DNA of 64,000 nt from Branchiostoma floridae (taxonomy: Eukaryota; Chordata; Leptocardii; Amphioxiformes; Branchiostomatidae), in assembly GCF_000003815.2 (NCBI RefSeq), contig NC_049985.1:8034266-8098265 (forward strand), read 5' to 3'. Under the pieces are notes generated by a model. It was not told the origin of the DNA. It did no database searches and saw only the letters and a program-made list of their open reading frames with translations. Below, in pieces: positions 49,901-62,372 of this stretch. Within the stretch, counting starts at the first letter, position 1. Each line of letters starts with the position of its first letter. Both the position numbers and the translations under genes were made by a program.

Positions 49901-50649
49901 GACAATTACCATCCCAGTTTTTTTCTCTTTAAAGATTAGTTAGGAATGTACATTCCCTATGTTTGCCCCTCCAAACAGCAGTGGATTATTTATTAAGTTG
50001 ATGGTAGCACTTGATTAAATTTACAGCATCTGCAGTTCTTCCCACCACAAGTAGTTACCCATTCATGTAATATTTCACTTATTGTTGAACGTAGGGGGGA
50101 GGATTTGGGTGAAGGAATTGTAATTAAAGGAATCAGTCAACTTAAATCTAGCAGTGTCTGTAAAAACCGCAGATAAACAATGTTGCCCCTCCCCCATTTG
50201 GGGTGGGGGGCATTACGAGGTCACTCAACCAGTACATGTCCCTTAGCTCTGATTATTAGAAAATGTGAGACACGAGCGAGTTGTCACGGCCTACCTCCAG
50301 GAGTTTTCTGTGGCTGTTTAGGCGCTGGCTGTTGCTGTTTTTCTGATGTCCTGTTTTTCGTCCATGGGTTGACTTTTGGTGGTGGAGCCGCTACGATCTC
50401 CTTAGGTTTAGATACTTCGACCTTTGTGTCTGCTGAGTTTGCATCCTGTTCTCTGTCCGTTTCTCCCTCGGCTTGTGCGGGTCCCGGGGACGCTGGCTGT
50501 CTTCTCTCCGTTTCCAGAGATTCTGAACGAGTCCTAGTACTGTTTGTTGTGTCTCCCTGACCGCCCTCTTGCACATTTCTAGGAGAAACGGGCTCTCTAG
50601 TCTGTTGAGGACCGCTGAACGCTGGCTGGTTGGCCACTTCAGCCGCCAT
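34957..50649 (-). CDS. LARP1: La-related protein 1 (TOP mRNA cap-binding translational regulator)
   Basis: Twenty-one exons join in frame to 1051 residues: 50649-50295, 47378-47311, 46344-46237, 44903-44783, 43653-43453, 42668-42552, 42360-42210, 41769-41715, 41309-41220, 40997-40784, 40543-40353, 39958-39846, 39615-39396, 38873-38711, 38112-37916, 37600-37494, 36908-36751, 36490-36346, 36102-35993, 35581-35454, 35100-34957. The N-terminus has VNPWTKN (93-99), then NWPTPGE, an RE/RD-rich stretch and an RGG block ([12 protein letters not shown]). The La module is at about 357-445 ([42 protein letters not shown]). [20 protein letters not shown] and [16 protein letters not shown] follow. The DM15 repeats (about 845-1000, [20 protein letters not shown] to [10 protein letters not shown]) bind the m7G cap and first C of TOP mRNAs under mTORC1 control. 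The junction after exon 11 uses a GC donor (AAAG|GCAAGG). The C-terminal tail after DM15 is short. Confidence 0.95.
35146..35309. repeat. Four-copy GGCTAGCAACA repeat in the last LARP1 intron
   Basis: GGCTAGCAACA starts at 35146, 35180, 35239 and 35297; the last three spacings are 59 and 58 bp with an A/C-rich spacer (ACAAATA). It is a degenerate satellite 46 bases from the terminal exon. Confidence 0.8.
36972..37360. mobile_element. MITE-like element with AGCAGRGTYCTCCCCAGA termini
   Basis: AGCAGAGTCCTCCCCAGAG at 36972 and its inverted counterpart, reading AGCAGGGTTCTCCCCAGAA from the other side at 37360, bound 389 bp. CTCCACTATACT occurs three times just inside the ends. No target duplication is clear. 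It lies in the LARP1 intron 5' of the exon at 36908-36751. Confidence 0.65.
40194..40227. repeat. Dispersed 34-bp repeat also inside the 44961-45321 element
   Basis: TTTCTGAGCTACATCACAC and the following GAGAAAAGTTCATT match 44978-45011 with one difference. It is preceded by two further partial TTTCTGAGCTTG units. It marks another copy or fragment of the same mobile family in a LARP1 intron. Confidence 0.75.
44961..45321. mobile_element. 361-bp MITE-like element in a LARP1 intron
   Basis: AGGGCTGGAAAT at 44961-44972 and ATTTCGAGCCCT at 45310-45321 are inverted with one mismatch, the same terminal type as 15848-16155. A 60-bp internal block (CGAATAACCACAC, TTCAATTGGTA) recurs at 46049-46112 with high identity. 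It lies between LARP1 exons 3 and 4. Confidence 0.6.
46049..46112. repeat. Solo fragment of the 44961-45321 repeat family
   Basis: GTTCATTAAACGAATAACC through TTCAATTGGTACACTCAAATGTTA matches 45005-45066 with a few substitutions. Confidence 0.8.
46944..47003. repeat. 27-bp-arm hairpin with 6-nt loop in LARP1 intron 2
   Basis: Arms 46944-46970 and 46977-47003 are reverse complements with a single mismatch, including the core TTGCACTAGTAGTATATCTT, around the loop ATTAAG. A transcript of either strand would fold into a 60-nt near-perfect hairpin. This is shorter in loop and more perfect than a usual pre-miRNA, so a fossil foldback element is more likely. Confidence 0.9.
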
Positions 50650-51350
50650 ATCCTGATACGCTGATATTACAAATAAATCAGCAATATACGCTTAAAAACC
50701 TTTCCCAGCTGCTCGCCGATCACCTCCTTATAATGTCGGGTTCGGGTGTAAGCAGATGTACGAGACGGTTGAATGTTCTGATGGTGTCCTTGCCGTATGG
50801 ACGGTGGAAAATCCAAAAGAACTTTCAATATGGAACCTCTGGCACGTCAGCACGTACAACGTGCAACGGCCACGTTCCTTCGACCCTCGCGGGGCGGCCG
50901 CTGTTGTTGTCGGAAACGGCTGCCAACACACGGTACTACGTCCACGAATCTGCCACTAGCGGACAAAAACTAGAACCGTCCGCTTCTCGGGCGTGTTTCT
51001 CCTGCGTGGCAAAAACACGGACTCTTCAAACTGACCTGTGAACCCGACTGCACGACTGAGAAAGTGGTGCGGTACGTACGATCTGGGAAGGAAAGTTGGC
51101 CGGTCGTCCACCACGTGGAACGAACTGGGTTCGATAACTGGCGGGGTATCTCAGCGAGAGCAGTCTTCCCTGTCACAAATGTTTCTCTGATGTTACCTCT
51201 TCACTGAGGCAAACTGTGAGGTGTGGACGAGGGGTAACAGCGCGGAAACATGACGGAGAAAACAGGACAGCAGGCACACCAGATTCCATACGCCGCCATT
51301 AAAGAACAGGAGACCCCGCTACGGCGCATGTGCGGTTATGATGTCATGTG
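50296..51350. promoter_or_regulatory. LARP1 5' exon, promoter and possible divergent transcript
   Basis: The block is GC- and CpG-richer than its surroundings and covers LARP1 exon 1 and about 700 bases upstream. The LARP1 start context is ATATGGCGGCTG, and GGCGCATGTGCGG at 51323 is one base from an NRF-1 site. On the plus strand a 102-codon frame runs 50733-51041; it matches no family I recognise and may be chance or a divergent promoter transcript. Confidence 0.45.
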
Positions 51351-54300
51351 GCCGCGTGCGTTTTTTGGCAACGCTAACAACACGGAGTCATAAGAACTTC
51401 AATTCACAACATAAACAATACAAGGCAATCGGACATAGCAGACTTCGCCCCCTTACCCATACTGCGTTGTGACCTATACAGTTCCACAGACAAAGATAGA
51501 AACATTGTGTATGTTGATAAATATCAGACACGTGTTTGCAAGGGAAGGTTGTAAAGCATTCTGAAAGATTCTGGTCCATAAAATATGCTTTTATTACATA
51601 ATATGATGGAGAAGATCTGCATGCACATCAGTTCATGCCTGTATCTAAAAAGTTTTCCAAAGTCCAATATGCAAAAGATAAAAAAAATGATAATAATTCA
51701 TTGTTTGGTATATCAATTGTTCTGCAAGTTCAGTCATTTGCAAAAACGTCCTGACCTTGTAGAGTTCATACAAACTTCTTAAGGTAAGTTTTTAAGGGAC
51801 CCAACTTTTTTTCCACATGCATGGATCAATTTAGGGGTGCCCAGATGATGTGATCCCAACAATCAATTCAGTCTGGCCAAACAAACACTGCTGATCAAGC
51901 AGGATTCATTCCTCTCACAGCATACATGGATGTATGAAATTACCTTCCATTTCAATTTAGTCCAAAACACATACTGGGGGTGTTGATAATTCTTCAACAG
52001 ATGATTCCATAACATAAATGTCATTGAGAGTGCCAGGCACTAAAGCAATGTGCTATCAGTGGAACATGCTGATTATCTCCATGAAAAATGGAGATATAGT
52101 TTTGGGTTTGTTTGTGTTTCTGGATATTTGTTGTCAGCATTACTCAATAACCTCTGGATGGATTACGATGATATTTGATATGTAAGTAGGTGTGAAGAAA
52201 ACAAAGGTCAAGGTCAATTTCTGGCCCCCTGGTATGTGACAAGGAATAGGTAGTGTATGTTTGGGTCCCCTAGCATGTTGCTCTGGAACTGGGTCATTTT
52301 TTTTTTCAAAATCTTCTTGGGAGGATAACTAAACAAGGGAACGACAAATTTAGATGATATTTGGTATGGAGGTAGCTTTGTCAGAGATGTACATCCTAAA
52401 GTGCAAATTATGCAAACTGGCACTTAACTTGCATAATTAAGGAGGGAAATCTATAACTGTAGTGTTTTCCATTATAGGACTCAAATACCTGTAATATATG
52501 TACATGTAGTTTGTGGCTGGTGGAACATAAGCAGATAACAATTATGTAAATTCAACCCTAATTTACATAATTAATATAAAAGTGCTATAATTCTTCTCAA
52601 TGGTATACTAGTATTATTGGACAATCAACATTGGGACCGGCATAAGTTATTTAAAGGTGTACATAACCAAGCATAGATTATGTAACTGTGGAAGTAATTT
52701 GCATAATGGGACTATTTCATGGAGATATGAGGTCTACGAACTCTTGTTCAAACTGATTTCCTTACATTCCATAACTAATTTGGTATTACTGTGTAGAAAC
52801 AAGCCTCAACCATTATAAAGATATCCATTTTTCCTGGAAAAAATTATATCAACACAGATGCTCCTAAAAGTATTTTATTATTATTGCATAGTTTCTGTGT
52901 GTACATTGTTCTGTAGCCATAGTATCATAAGCAGCTGCACTGGCCTGCTACTTCAGCTACAATGAGTATCCAAGTGTCTACACTGTACCTGTTCAAACAT
53001 GTACAATTTGTAGTCAACACCTTATGTGTTATCAAAGGTAGTATTTTGATTCACAGTTTTTTGATTTTGATTGAGCATTTCACAATGATGTAACAATCAG
53101 CCACCTATAGTCTTATAAGGCAAGTGGTCAGCAGTCCTTAATCAACTATAACCATTGTACATTTATTACAATGTAGTTATGACATGACTAAAACAAAAGA
53201 ACATACACATTCTTTTTGTGTCATGTTAATTTCTTTGAGTTAGACTCATTGCAATGTTCTGGCAATGTTGAGGATTGACAATCTGTCCATGTTCCGGTGC
53301 CACAGATAGTTTTATGAAACAAGAGCATTTGTCTAAATCAGCCTAGTACACTGTGGACACATCACAATTCAAGCTTTCATAGAATGGATGAAAAGATATT
53401 TTTCTAATCATTTTGTTTCAATTATACATGTACATAAGCTTAAAATGGACTATTCCCATAACAGACTCATGCGATTACATGATGATTGTTGGACGGAACA
53501 TCTGAACATAAGGCAAAACAAAAATATGATGCAATGCACAATGCATCCTATGCACTACAAGACAGTGTGCAGAAGGATGTACTGAAGGGAGAAGCAAAAT
53601 AATACACTTTCTTGCCTGAATTCTATTTACTTTGAGTAGGTTTTGGGAACATTCCACAAATCTATAGCTATTGAAGTGACCCTGTTGTAAGTAACATGCT
53701 GAAGTATTACACAAAATGGACTTTCCAGTGTAAAGCAATTCCTTACTGTAAGGGTTATTGTAGTCATCTCGAAATATGATGGTATGATAAGGGTCAATGG
53801 CAATCCCTTGCACGACTTTCCAATTATAGCATATAGCTGACAGGACTTTGGGTTGAAAGGTGCTTTCAGAAGTCCCCAGCTTCCCTTGTTGCAGATCTTT
53901 TGCATATATCATCTATTTACAAAGTTTTGTGTTTGGTCCCTTTACACCCCACCATTCCACCAACACACTTGCCACAAAAATTCACTTCACATTGTTGATA
54001 CATAAACCTCCCCACAGATACAGTAACCATCCAGTTCTATCTGCACCTCAATAATAAAAATGAATTATAAATTATAGATTTTCACTATCATTTGTGGAAA
54101 ATAAATGCAGAGCTCTCTATGAACCAATCTTTGCATTTTTACAGCTGATTGTATATCTACTTTTAAGGCACATGAAAACTTACATTTCCGTGGTATAGAA
54201 AAAGAACACATTAAAATCTCAATAAGGCACAAATATATCCTGTTCCCATAGATACAATGTCATTTCCTACACACCAGTACATTGCTACTGTAACTAATGG

Positions 54301-54977
54301 TGCATTTCCCATCAATTCCACTAATGCTTAATTGATGTCACTGTAACTGCCAAGAGTCTTGTGGAAGATGACATGACTAAGGGTAAAGAATCCATACATA
54401 AAGCAATTTTAGGTCATATGTACAAACATGAAGTTTTGCTTATCCATATTGAAGACTACTGAAGACACAGCCTTCAAGTGGTCTGAAGAGGGAATAGATA
54501 GCTGCTTTATGTAATCATTGCAAAAACCCAGCTATGGTATCTGGGTCTGCAAAGGAACAAAAGTTGTGATTTACAGGTTTGAAAAAATAAAAATAAAAAT
54601 TCCTGCATTATTCTCTAACCATCAGAGCCAACAATTGTCTGCTTGATCACTGGCAGACTTTTAGCAAGCAGGGCACCAGGACATTCTGGGGACACCCTAA
54701 TCTCCAGGCAGATTTACCAGTGGCAGAAGATAGTATCAAAGGAGTATAGGTGGCCAAAAGGAGTCATCATCCTAGGTGGCTTCACTCCTCTGGCAGCTTT
54801 GAAACTATATTATGCTACTCTAGGATCTGCTAGGAGATTAGGAACACCCTACACTAAAGAAATCAGATGCCTTACTATGGGCAGGACAACCAGAGTATGA
54901 CCAGTGTTTCCCTGGTAGTTACATAGTTTACACCTTTTACCAAACACTAAAACAGATTTTGAACACTTCTACAAATC
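51351..54977. other. LARP1-NEK intergenic region
   Basis: I see no coding exon. The region must include the 3' UTR of the minus-strand NEK gene near 54.9 kb, though no poly(A) signal stands out. A repeat-like element fills 52074-52727, and a copy of the ATCTCCAAGCAGAT family starts at 54699. The open frame at 54643-54900 is across that repeat. Confidence 0.6.
52074..52727. mobile_element. Candidate 650-bp repeat element with short inverted ends
   Basis: TATCTCCATGAAA at 52074-52086 is inverted at 52715-52727 (TTTCATGGAGATA). GATGATATTTGRTATG recurs inside at about 52169 and 52353, and several GCATAATTA/TTTACATAATTA motifs follow. No coding capacity. Limits are approximate. Confidence 0.45.
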
Positions 54978-57900
54978 CTAGCTACAAGCCTGCTCCTCGG
55001 TGAACAAGTCCACGAGGTAGCAGGTCTCCATGAGCTCGGACCCAGCCATCAGCTCGATCTTGGGACGCAGGTCCTCCACCTTCACCCCCTGCTCCAGTTG
55101 TCCTCGCATCTCCTGGAACAAGTCTGCTCCCAGCTCCTCGATACACTTGGTCCTGAAAACATACAGGACAGTCTGTCAGCTTAAAGGTAAATCAGTCATC
55201 CACAATTGAGGGGACATGTGATACTTTCCTAGGAAGCTTGTACAACTGAATAGTAATGCAATGCAGCTTTGCTACAGCTTCATGTATTTAGCCAAGCACA
55301 CCAGGTCTCACTACTGTTCTCAATAAGTGTGTTGGGTTATTTTATTTAGGCAGAGGTTTGATACTTGTGGTTTAAGACTTTGTGTTGCCATCCGACATGA
55401 AAAATGCAATCCTCTACAACATTGTGACAACAGCACTTGAATCAAAGGAATATGTTGTTCTTCCAATCCCATAATTCAAACAGGAAGCTAAGGTTATACT
55501 GAATATTCTCTGCTTAAGTATGTTATAGTAATGATAAACTAAAAATATCATTGTCAGTCTACTCTTTATGGACTATGAGCAGAACAGATCCTGTATTCAT
55601 GTTTTGATTCTTAATGTATTACGGTATAGAGAGGAGCAATCATTAACATGGTAAACGTCTGTTCCTTACTTGATGACGTTCTTCCATGCCTGTGTTCCCT
55701 TGGGTGAAGCCTGGGGTCCAGGTGAAATCGGCTCCTCAACAAAGTCCTCGTCTGTTGCCCTGAGCTCTGCCGCCTGCCGTGCATCGTTGATGATGTCCTC
55801 CAGCTCCGGGTCAGATTCATACTCCTCAAAATCATCCGCATACTCATCCTCCTGATAAAAAAAACATGGCAGCATACATCAGAAAATGATGCAAGAAGTC
55901 TGGCTGTCTTGCCCTTGATGGCATTATCATTTTAAAGTCTACAAAGCTTGTGGATGCTCATTATTAAATCATTACAGTCTGAGTCATGTACAATGTGCAT
56001 TAACACATTCCTTTGGGACGATGGGGTAAACACTGAGGATTTTTCGTGCAGGGTAGGATATGGTGTTTGGGGAAAATGATGCTAGAGCAGACGATGCCAT
56101 TCAGGTGCATCATTCCACATGCACACCACCTGACAGGTGTCACTAACCATATCCTGCAGCTGTAAGTCATTGTCAGGTGTGCACACCCAATCACAAAGCT
56201 GCTCTTCATCCTGGTGAAATGATAGGCAATAATATTGATTGATGTATCAATCAATTAAGAGGTTCAGTCAAGATAACATCTAGCAAGCCACTAACAGTAC
56301 TAGTAGATGGTTGTTGCTGTCCTGCTCTGTTGATTTGCTGAATGTGGTTAGAGTTTCATGTTACTGCTGATTTACAACTTGCATTTGAAAGATATATGAA
56401 TGATTTTCCTGAGTACAGTAAATGTTGAAATCTTTTTGGCTTTGAATTTCTGTTTACGATTTTTTTGTAACTTTTTAATCACAAACTCAAAATCATGTTT
56501 TCCATGCAAACTTAATTCAAACAGACTAAAATGAATTTGCAGTGCTACAAAACCCTCTTGACACATATTTACCACCATCATGTTTCAGAATATGACAGTG
56601 GTTTTAAAATATTCATATATATATATGGGGACTGGGTAAGCCAACAAATCTTACCTTTACTTCCAGTGGTGATTCCCTATTGCTCCTGTTCCTGTTGGCT
56701 TCAGGAATCTCTTCTGGAATCTCCTCTGGAATGTCCTCATCAGAGCTGGACACTGGGATGTCTTCCTCTATCTCATCATCATCATCTGAGTCGGAGTAGT
56801 CCTGGGAGTAGTTTGCCGAGTCTTCTCTAGGGGAAATTGGGCTTGACATGTTCCGACTCCCGTCTGTTTCCTTTGTCTGCTCAACAGTGTTTGTCTGTGT
56901 TCGCCATGCCTCTCTTCCCTCCCGGTCCTCTACGCTGCTTTCTGAGTCAGATATCGACTGATCGACCTTCACAAAGGACGTTTCACTGGGGATCTCCCTC
57001 TCCTCTTCTGATGACATATTTGTCTTCCAGGCTTCCTTACCTTCTATTCCTTCCTTATCTTCTACATCGGACAGTGTGTCATTGTTCGGTATAGACTTAG
57101 ACTCACTGAAGATTTCCTCCTCGTGCTGACTGCGTCTCAGTGGAGCAGTTTTACATCTTTGTGGTCTCTCTTTGTTGTCTTCTTTCTCTTCCAGACTGGT
57201 CTGTGCGAGGTTTTCTGCACTTAAGGACTTTCGATGGGAGTCAGGAAACTTTAGAGATCCCAGTTTTCTTTCCTTCTCTTCTCCCATCTGTCGGTACAAC
57301 TCTTCTTTTTCCTCCAGGAATATCTTCAGTTGGTCTTGGACATACGGCAAAGTCAACACAGCACTTGCACTGGGTCTGTCCTCGGGTGACTTAGACAGAA
57401 TTGTTCCGATAAGATCAGTCATTTCTGGTGAGAAGCAGTCAGGCACTGTGTCAAAAGTACCTTTGACGATCTTGTAAAACAGGCTAATGAGATTGTTTGC
57501 ATCGAAGGCTGGTTTTAAGGCACACATTTCATACAGAAGGCACCCCAGGGCCCAGACGTCAGACTTGGAGCTGTACGGGATATCCTGGCAAAGTTCTGGG
57601 CTCAAGTAGCACGGCGTTCCCACACATGTCTGAGCGACGTCCAACGTGTGTTCCATCATCCGCGAGATTCCGAAGTCACCGAGCTTGACACAATCCTTTT
57701 TGGTGAGGAAGACATTTTGTGTCTTGAGGTCTCGGTGAAGGATCTTCATGGAGTGCATGTACTGTACTGCCATAGCTATCTGTATGAACCACCTCATGAC
57801 CTGGCTCTCTGGGAAGAACTCTCCTTTCTGTCTCTTGTCATGTATCCTCTCATCCAGAGTACCACCATCACAGTAGTCTTGTACTATGTACAGATATTCC

Positions 57901-58127
57901 TCTTCCTTGTCGAAGAAGGAATCGTGATACGCCACAATGTGGGAATGTTGCAGCTTTGACAGAATCTTGGCCTCCCTGAGAAGCGACTCTTTGGTTCGTG
58001 TCTTGCGGCTTGTGTCCACTTGGATCTTCTTCAGTGCCAACATTTTCTTGGTGTTGGCCTTTCGTGCCAGGAACACGGCTCCACTGGCACCCTTGCCGAG
58101 TTGTGTCAGAATCTCGTAGTCTTCCAT
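54978..58127 (-). CDS. NIMA-related (NEK) serine/threonine kinase
   Basis: Exons 58127-56655, 56210-56148, 55851-55670 and 55152-54978 join in frame to 630 residues; stop 54980-54978. Residues 1-263 are a full kinase domain: GKGASGAV loop (11-18), catalytic lysine in ALKKI (33), HRDLK (131-135), DFG (151-153), and GTPCYLSPE (170-178) as in NEKs. A basic/acidic linker with many SE/SD sites and a run of D/E ([12 protein letters not shown]) follows, then [13 protein letters not shown], a tail motif seen in several NEKs, and a C-terminal helical segment ending [13 protein letters not shown]. Length and tail resemble NEK11, but subfamily is unsure (NEK3/4/5/11 group). NEKs act in cilia, microtubules and DNA-damage checkpoints. 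The whole catalytic domain sits in one exon. A TCTACAG acceptor at 58281 indicates a 5' UTR intron. Confidence 0.92.
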
Positions 58128-58280
58128 CTTGGTGTTTTCTCACTGTCTTCGTCATCAATGTGTCAAGGACGGCAATGAGTACCAGTAACGTTGCAAATAA
58201 TGTCTACACTGTTGATGCTGGCCACTGGCAAAGAGCTGCTTTGATTTACACTTGGGGTGACTGTCACATCTGCCTACAGG

Positions 58281-59252
58281 CTGTAGAGATGGACAAATTT
58301 TAATATCATAAAACATCTGAAGATCATTAACTTCTCTAAGTGATTATCAATATCATTTATTTATTTATTTTATTTATTTCATCTTGAAACAGGTGGGTAG
58401 CCCCTACAACAGTGCATAGTTGATTTCCAAGGGGGCCCACCAAACATAACAGATACAGGACAGAACGTGGTAACAATCAGTCAAACTTTGAACACCCAGG
58501 GACAACATACAGTACAGAAAACATAAAACCAGTGCGTCAAAACATAATCAGTGTCCATACTCAAGTCGAAAACGTTCCAAGGTCAAAATCAATATGTCAA
58601 GAGATGGGGTGGAGGTCAGAGGTCAAATCATATATCAAATCATGTGTGAAACAAAAATTAATCATCATTTTCAAGATCATGTCATTGCTACAACTAGGTA
58701 CTTCTAATTCAATTAATTGAAAGTTCTAATAAGCGACAAAGGAATGGAAGTAACTTTAATAAATTATTGAATGTGGTCATAGCAAACATGCTTTTGTTTC
58801 GCAGTTGTAGGTCAATACTGACAAATTATGCCATCATTTAACATTAACGTTAACACTACGATTACTTAATTAAATTAAGGAAACCTCCTTGATTAAACTA
58901 CCTATATTACAGCTTTGGAAAATGCACAACAACACCAACTTTATATTAAATTGACTGGTACATTACAGTACAGTGTTTTACCACCATTTGGTCGTACACA
59001 AAAAAACAACACCCACACAAAGGCACTTCAGGAGCTATACAGGTCATACCCGCTGGACAAAGGATCTCACCACTGACTCTTTGTCTCTAAATCCAAATGA
59101 CCCCTAAGGCACAAACAATGTGTTTCAACCCCCTCATGATAAATGACAAAAATTAGCGAGACAAACAGGGTTGAATCACAGCGGGACAGTCTAACCCAAA
59201 TTCTAGGATTGTGACTGTTTGTCCTGGGACAGCCAGACAACAGTAACTCACC
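58281..59252 (-). other. Probable 5' UTR intron and leader exon end of the NEK gene
   Basis: On the minus strand CAG|GTGAGT occurs at 59252/59251 and a pyrimidine-rich CCATCTCTACAG acceptor ends at 58281. Upstream, CACGGAAGTAACG (ETS-type site, near 59440) and ATGGCGTCC suggest a promoter. The intron contains a (TTTA)n run at 58350-58378 followed by a repeat-like GGTGGGTAGCCCC block. Confidence 0.45.
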
Positions 59253-60001
59253 TGCGAAATCACACCTGTCGCTAGGTGGGGGCGGTGAGATACACATGCA
59301 ATGATTTCAGCAAATTGTAACTACGAATCATGCATTTGTCATAACTAGACAACCCCTTCTGTGTTATGTTCGAGTTAGGAAGAATGTGGACTCAAACAAA
59401 GGATGATCTCATCTCAGCTCAAGTTACGTTACTTCCGTGTTCCAGACTAGGGACGCCATGTCAGGGGTCTCACCTCTTTCTTTTGGGTTAAACCGCATTC
59501 AAACGCTCAACTACAAAGTACGTTTCCTTCTTGAGATAAAATTAATGAGTCACTACTGACAATAAAAATATTGAAAACAAAAAACAAATTCTTTTTTACT
59601 GCAGACTATGTAAGCAATTGTGACTGCTTATGATTCATAGAATTCTTTACTCTCTAGCTTTTTTTTGCGTTTGTATGTTATGGACATACCTGTTTGGAAA
59701 CGATGTGCTGCAGTTCGGCAAGCTATCGCTAGATGATGACAGACTGCAACTGGCTTGGACACCAGAACTTAGAATCTTTCATCTTTCTTCTTGTTGCCTG
59801 CTTCTGATCTGGCTATAATTGACTGGTCAGAAAACACTTTTCTTGTTACTCTGTGACACTGGAGGGTAACCTCCAGTAACAGAGTATTGTAATCACTTTG
59901 TGCGTTGAGTGTTCGCACCTATATCTCTATGTTCCGTATGCCGCAATCGCATATGGATTGGCATGTCGTCTGTACTCGGTTGGGAAATGATGCACGTTAT
60001 T

Positions 60002-60351
60002 TTTTTTTCGCCGTAGCTGTTTTTATTATGGATGTAATAATTTCAGTTTTCACCCCTACGCCGTCCGGTATAGTGGTTCAGGTCTTCCTAATGATTGTGC
60101 CTCAAGCCTTGTAGTAATTTGATACCGTCAAGCAGATGTTGTCCTCGTCGGAATATGCCATCTCGTTCGGGTTTTGCGTTTCCAATATTGAGGTTGGTTT
60201 GACATAGCATACTGTTAACATTTTGCGAGGTTGATAGTCAAATGCATTTTATGGTTAGAACGTGTTTGATCCTTGGGATCATTTTTTTCGCGGTAGCTGT
60301 TTTCATTATCGATGTAATGATTTGAGATCTCACCCCTATTTCCCTGGTATT
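60002..60351. repeat. Direct repeat, two 70-bp copies 280 bp apart
   Basis: 60002-60071 and 60282-60351 share GTAGCTGTTTT, ATTAT, GATGTAAT and CACCCCTA in the same order with the same spacing. The intervening sequence is unrelated on inspection. Confidence 0.8.
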
Positions 60352-62260
60352 GTAGAACAGCTGGCCTGTATAGACGATGGCGTTTGGCAATTACTTATCT
60401 CCAAGCAGATATGGGGTCGTGTTGGCAGCTGTCCACAGCTGTTATTGACCCACTTTTTGCGCCTCAGGTATCCATTGTAAAGCTGTGTTGTTGTTTTCAT
60501 TTGGTGTCGTTCGATTGAGACGCTGATTTCGCTGTTAATGCGTACAGGACTGTGTTTTAAAATTGGCAGTGATAGGTATGTTACTATTAGCTTTTAAGTA
60601 GTTTTTTGGTATAAGCTGATGTGATGTGTTCTGTATGCGATATAAACATCGAGTCATACACCATAGAAAACATCACAACCGACATAAACCATAATTAGGT
60701 CACAGAGTATGTTACCTATGGTCACTTGTTATGCATTTGATTTTGGTCGTGAGTTTTGGTTGCCCTTCATAGTACGTTATATTGAAGACTCTCTTTTAAT
60801 ATTTGGCAGAGTCACGGTAATCTCCAAGCAGATTCCTCCGGTGGCATAAAACAGTAACATAAGCTGGGGAAGGACTTCAGCCGGCAGAGGGGTAAAATTT
60901 GCCACCGCGAATAAAGTTTTATGTACATGTGCTTAGAATATTGTTATTGATTGCTATTCTTTCCATGTCAAATTTCATTTGTATTGTCAACAGGGCTAGC
61001 TAGCTCTTTGTAATAGCCACCGGCAAGTTGGACAGCCCTGTTTGTGTGAGTGTTGAACAGCCCAAATAGAAAAATAGATATTTCAGACGTTCACCTGCAG
61101 TCTAGCAGGAACCGCTAGGTCGCATGTGTGAGAGGGTCCATTTGGGCCACTAAGGCCTCGTCCCTGCATTACTATGGTCTAAAAAAATGATTGGGCACCA
61201 AAGCGTGTGTTTAGCTGGAACATAAATTTCCTATCATCGATCCCACCTGACGCAAAAAGATTTCAGACGAAAGCTTGTTTACTAGTATTACAGAAATGAT
61301 TAGGTGAAAGGAAAGTTTCTTTGCCAGTGTCGACTTCGTGGCTTCCTTTATACAGTGAGCCATGTTTTTGTAACAGGTGCAAGGACAGCGATGAATCCGG
61401 CTATCAGTACATCAGATAGACGTGTAAACGTACAAACTGTAGCCACTTGTAGATTGAGCTGAGGTATTTCTGTCACTGTATACAGTTATAAAGTCAATAC
61501 TTCTCCATCCGTACGTTGTGAATGAAGGCAACCAAAAGCCTTCACCTTACCACATGAATATTCGCATTTCTGAAAGACGTTCCTAAACGGGATGCAGTTC
61601 ATAAACTGTGCGAGCTGATTCACGTTCGTTATTCAGGTAGGGCCCTCAAAGTCAAAGTCAAAAGCGCGACAAAGTCATCGGCATTGTTCTAATATTCACA
61701 ACGCAGACAGTTGGTAACAAGGAGTACTTGTGTACAATTCATTTTTTAGACGAATTAGATTGATCGGTGGCAGCGGTGTTTATCAATTTAAGACCTTGGG
61801 ACATCACAGTAGGGGAGTTCACCCTCACTGCGAATCATGATTCCGCCAACATTCCGAAACAAGCGGTGAAGTTTCATTCTTTTCCACCGACGGCCCAAGA
61901 AAGGTAAGACTAACGTGCTTCATCCATGGATACGTGTTTAACATTGGCTATTTACCAGGTGCCTGACCATCAATAGACTTACGAAGAAGCCTTCCGACGG
62001 CCGAATGACTCAAAATGATTGGTTATCTTAGGTTATAGGACACAGGTTAATGCAGGCAGTAGTAACAGTACCTGTAGTACAATGTAGTAATAATATCTAC
62101 ACTATGCCGTATTTGATTTATCCATCGATTTGGAACGCTAGTATAAAAATTAGGATAGCGAGTGTATTTAGGAGCCCCGGTAGAAATAGGATGGTACCCA
62201 GGCCAGGCTAGATTATGCGTCGTATAATCTCAAAAAGTGAAGGCATTTTTGTCCCGCCGG

Positions 62261-62322
62261 CGCGTGCGTGCGTGCGTGTGCGTGCGTGCGTGTGCGTGTT
62301 CGTGTGCGTGCGTGCGTGTGCA

Positions 62323-62371
<49 letters not shown>
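62261..62371. repeat. (GCGT)n/(GT)n alternating purine-pyrimidine tract
   Basis: About 110 bp of GCGTGC and GT units with only two interruptions (TTCG near 62300 and CATG near 62321). Such tracts are the standard Z-DNA-forming type. The minus strand frame of alternating T and H residues is an artefact of it. Confidence 0.95.

Positions 62372-62372
<1 letters not shown>

Noticed and set aside
54643-54900. 85-codon plus-strand frame as a gene
   Set aside because: It overlaps a dispersed repeat also present near 60.4 and 60.8 kb and has no start or splice context.
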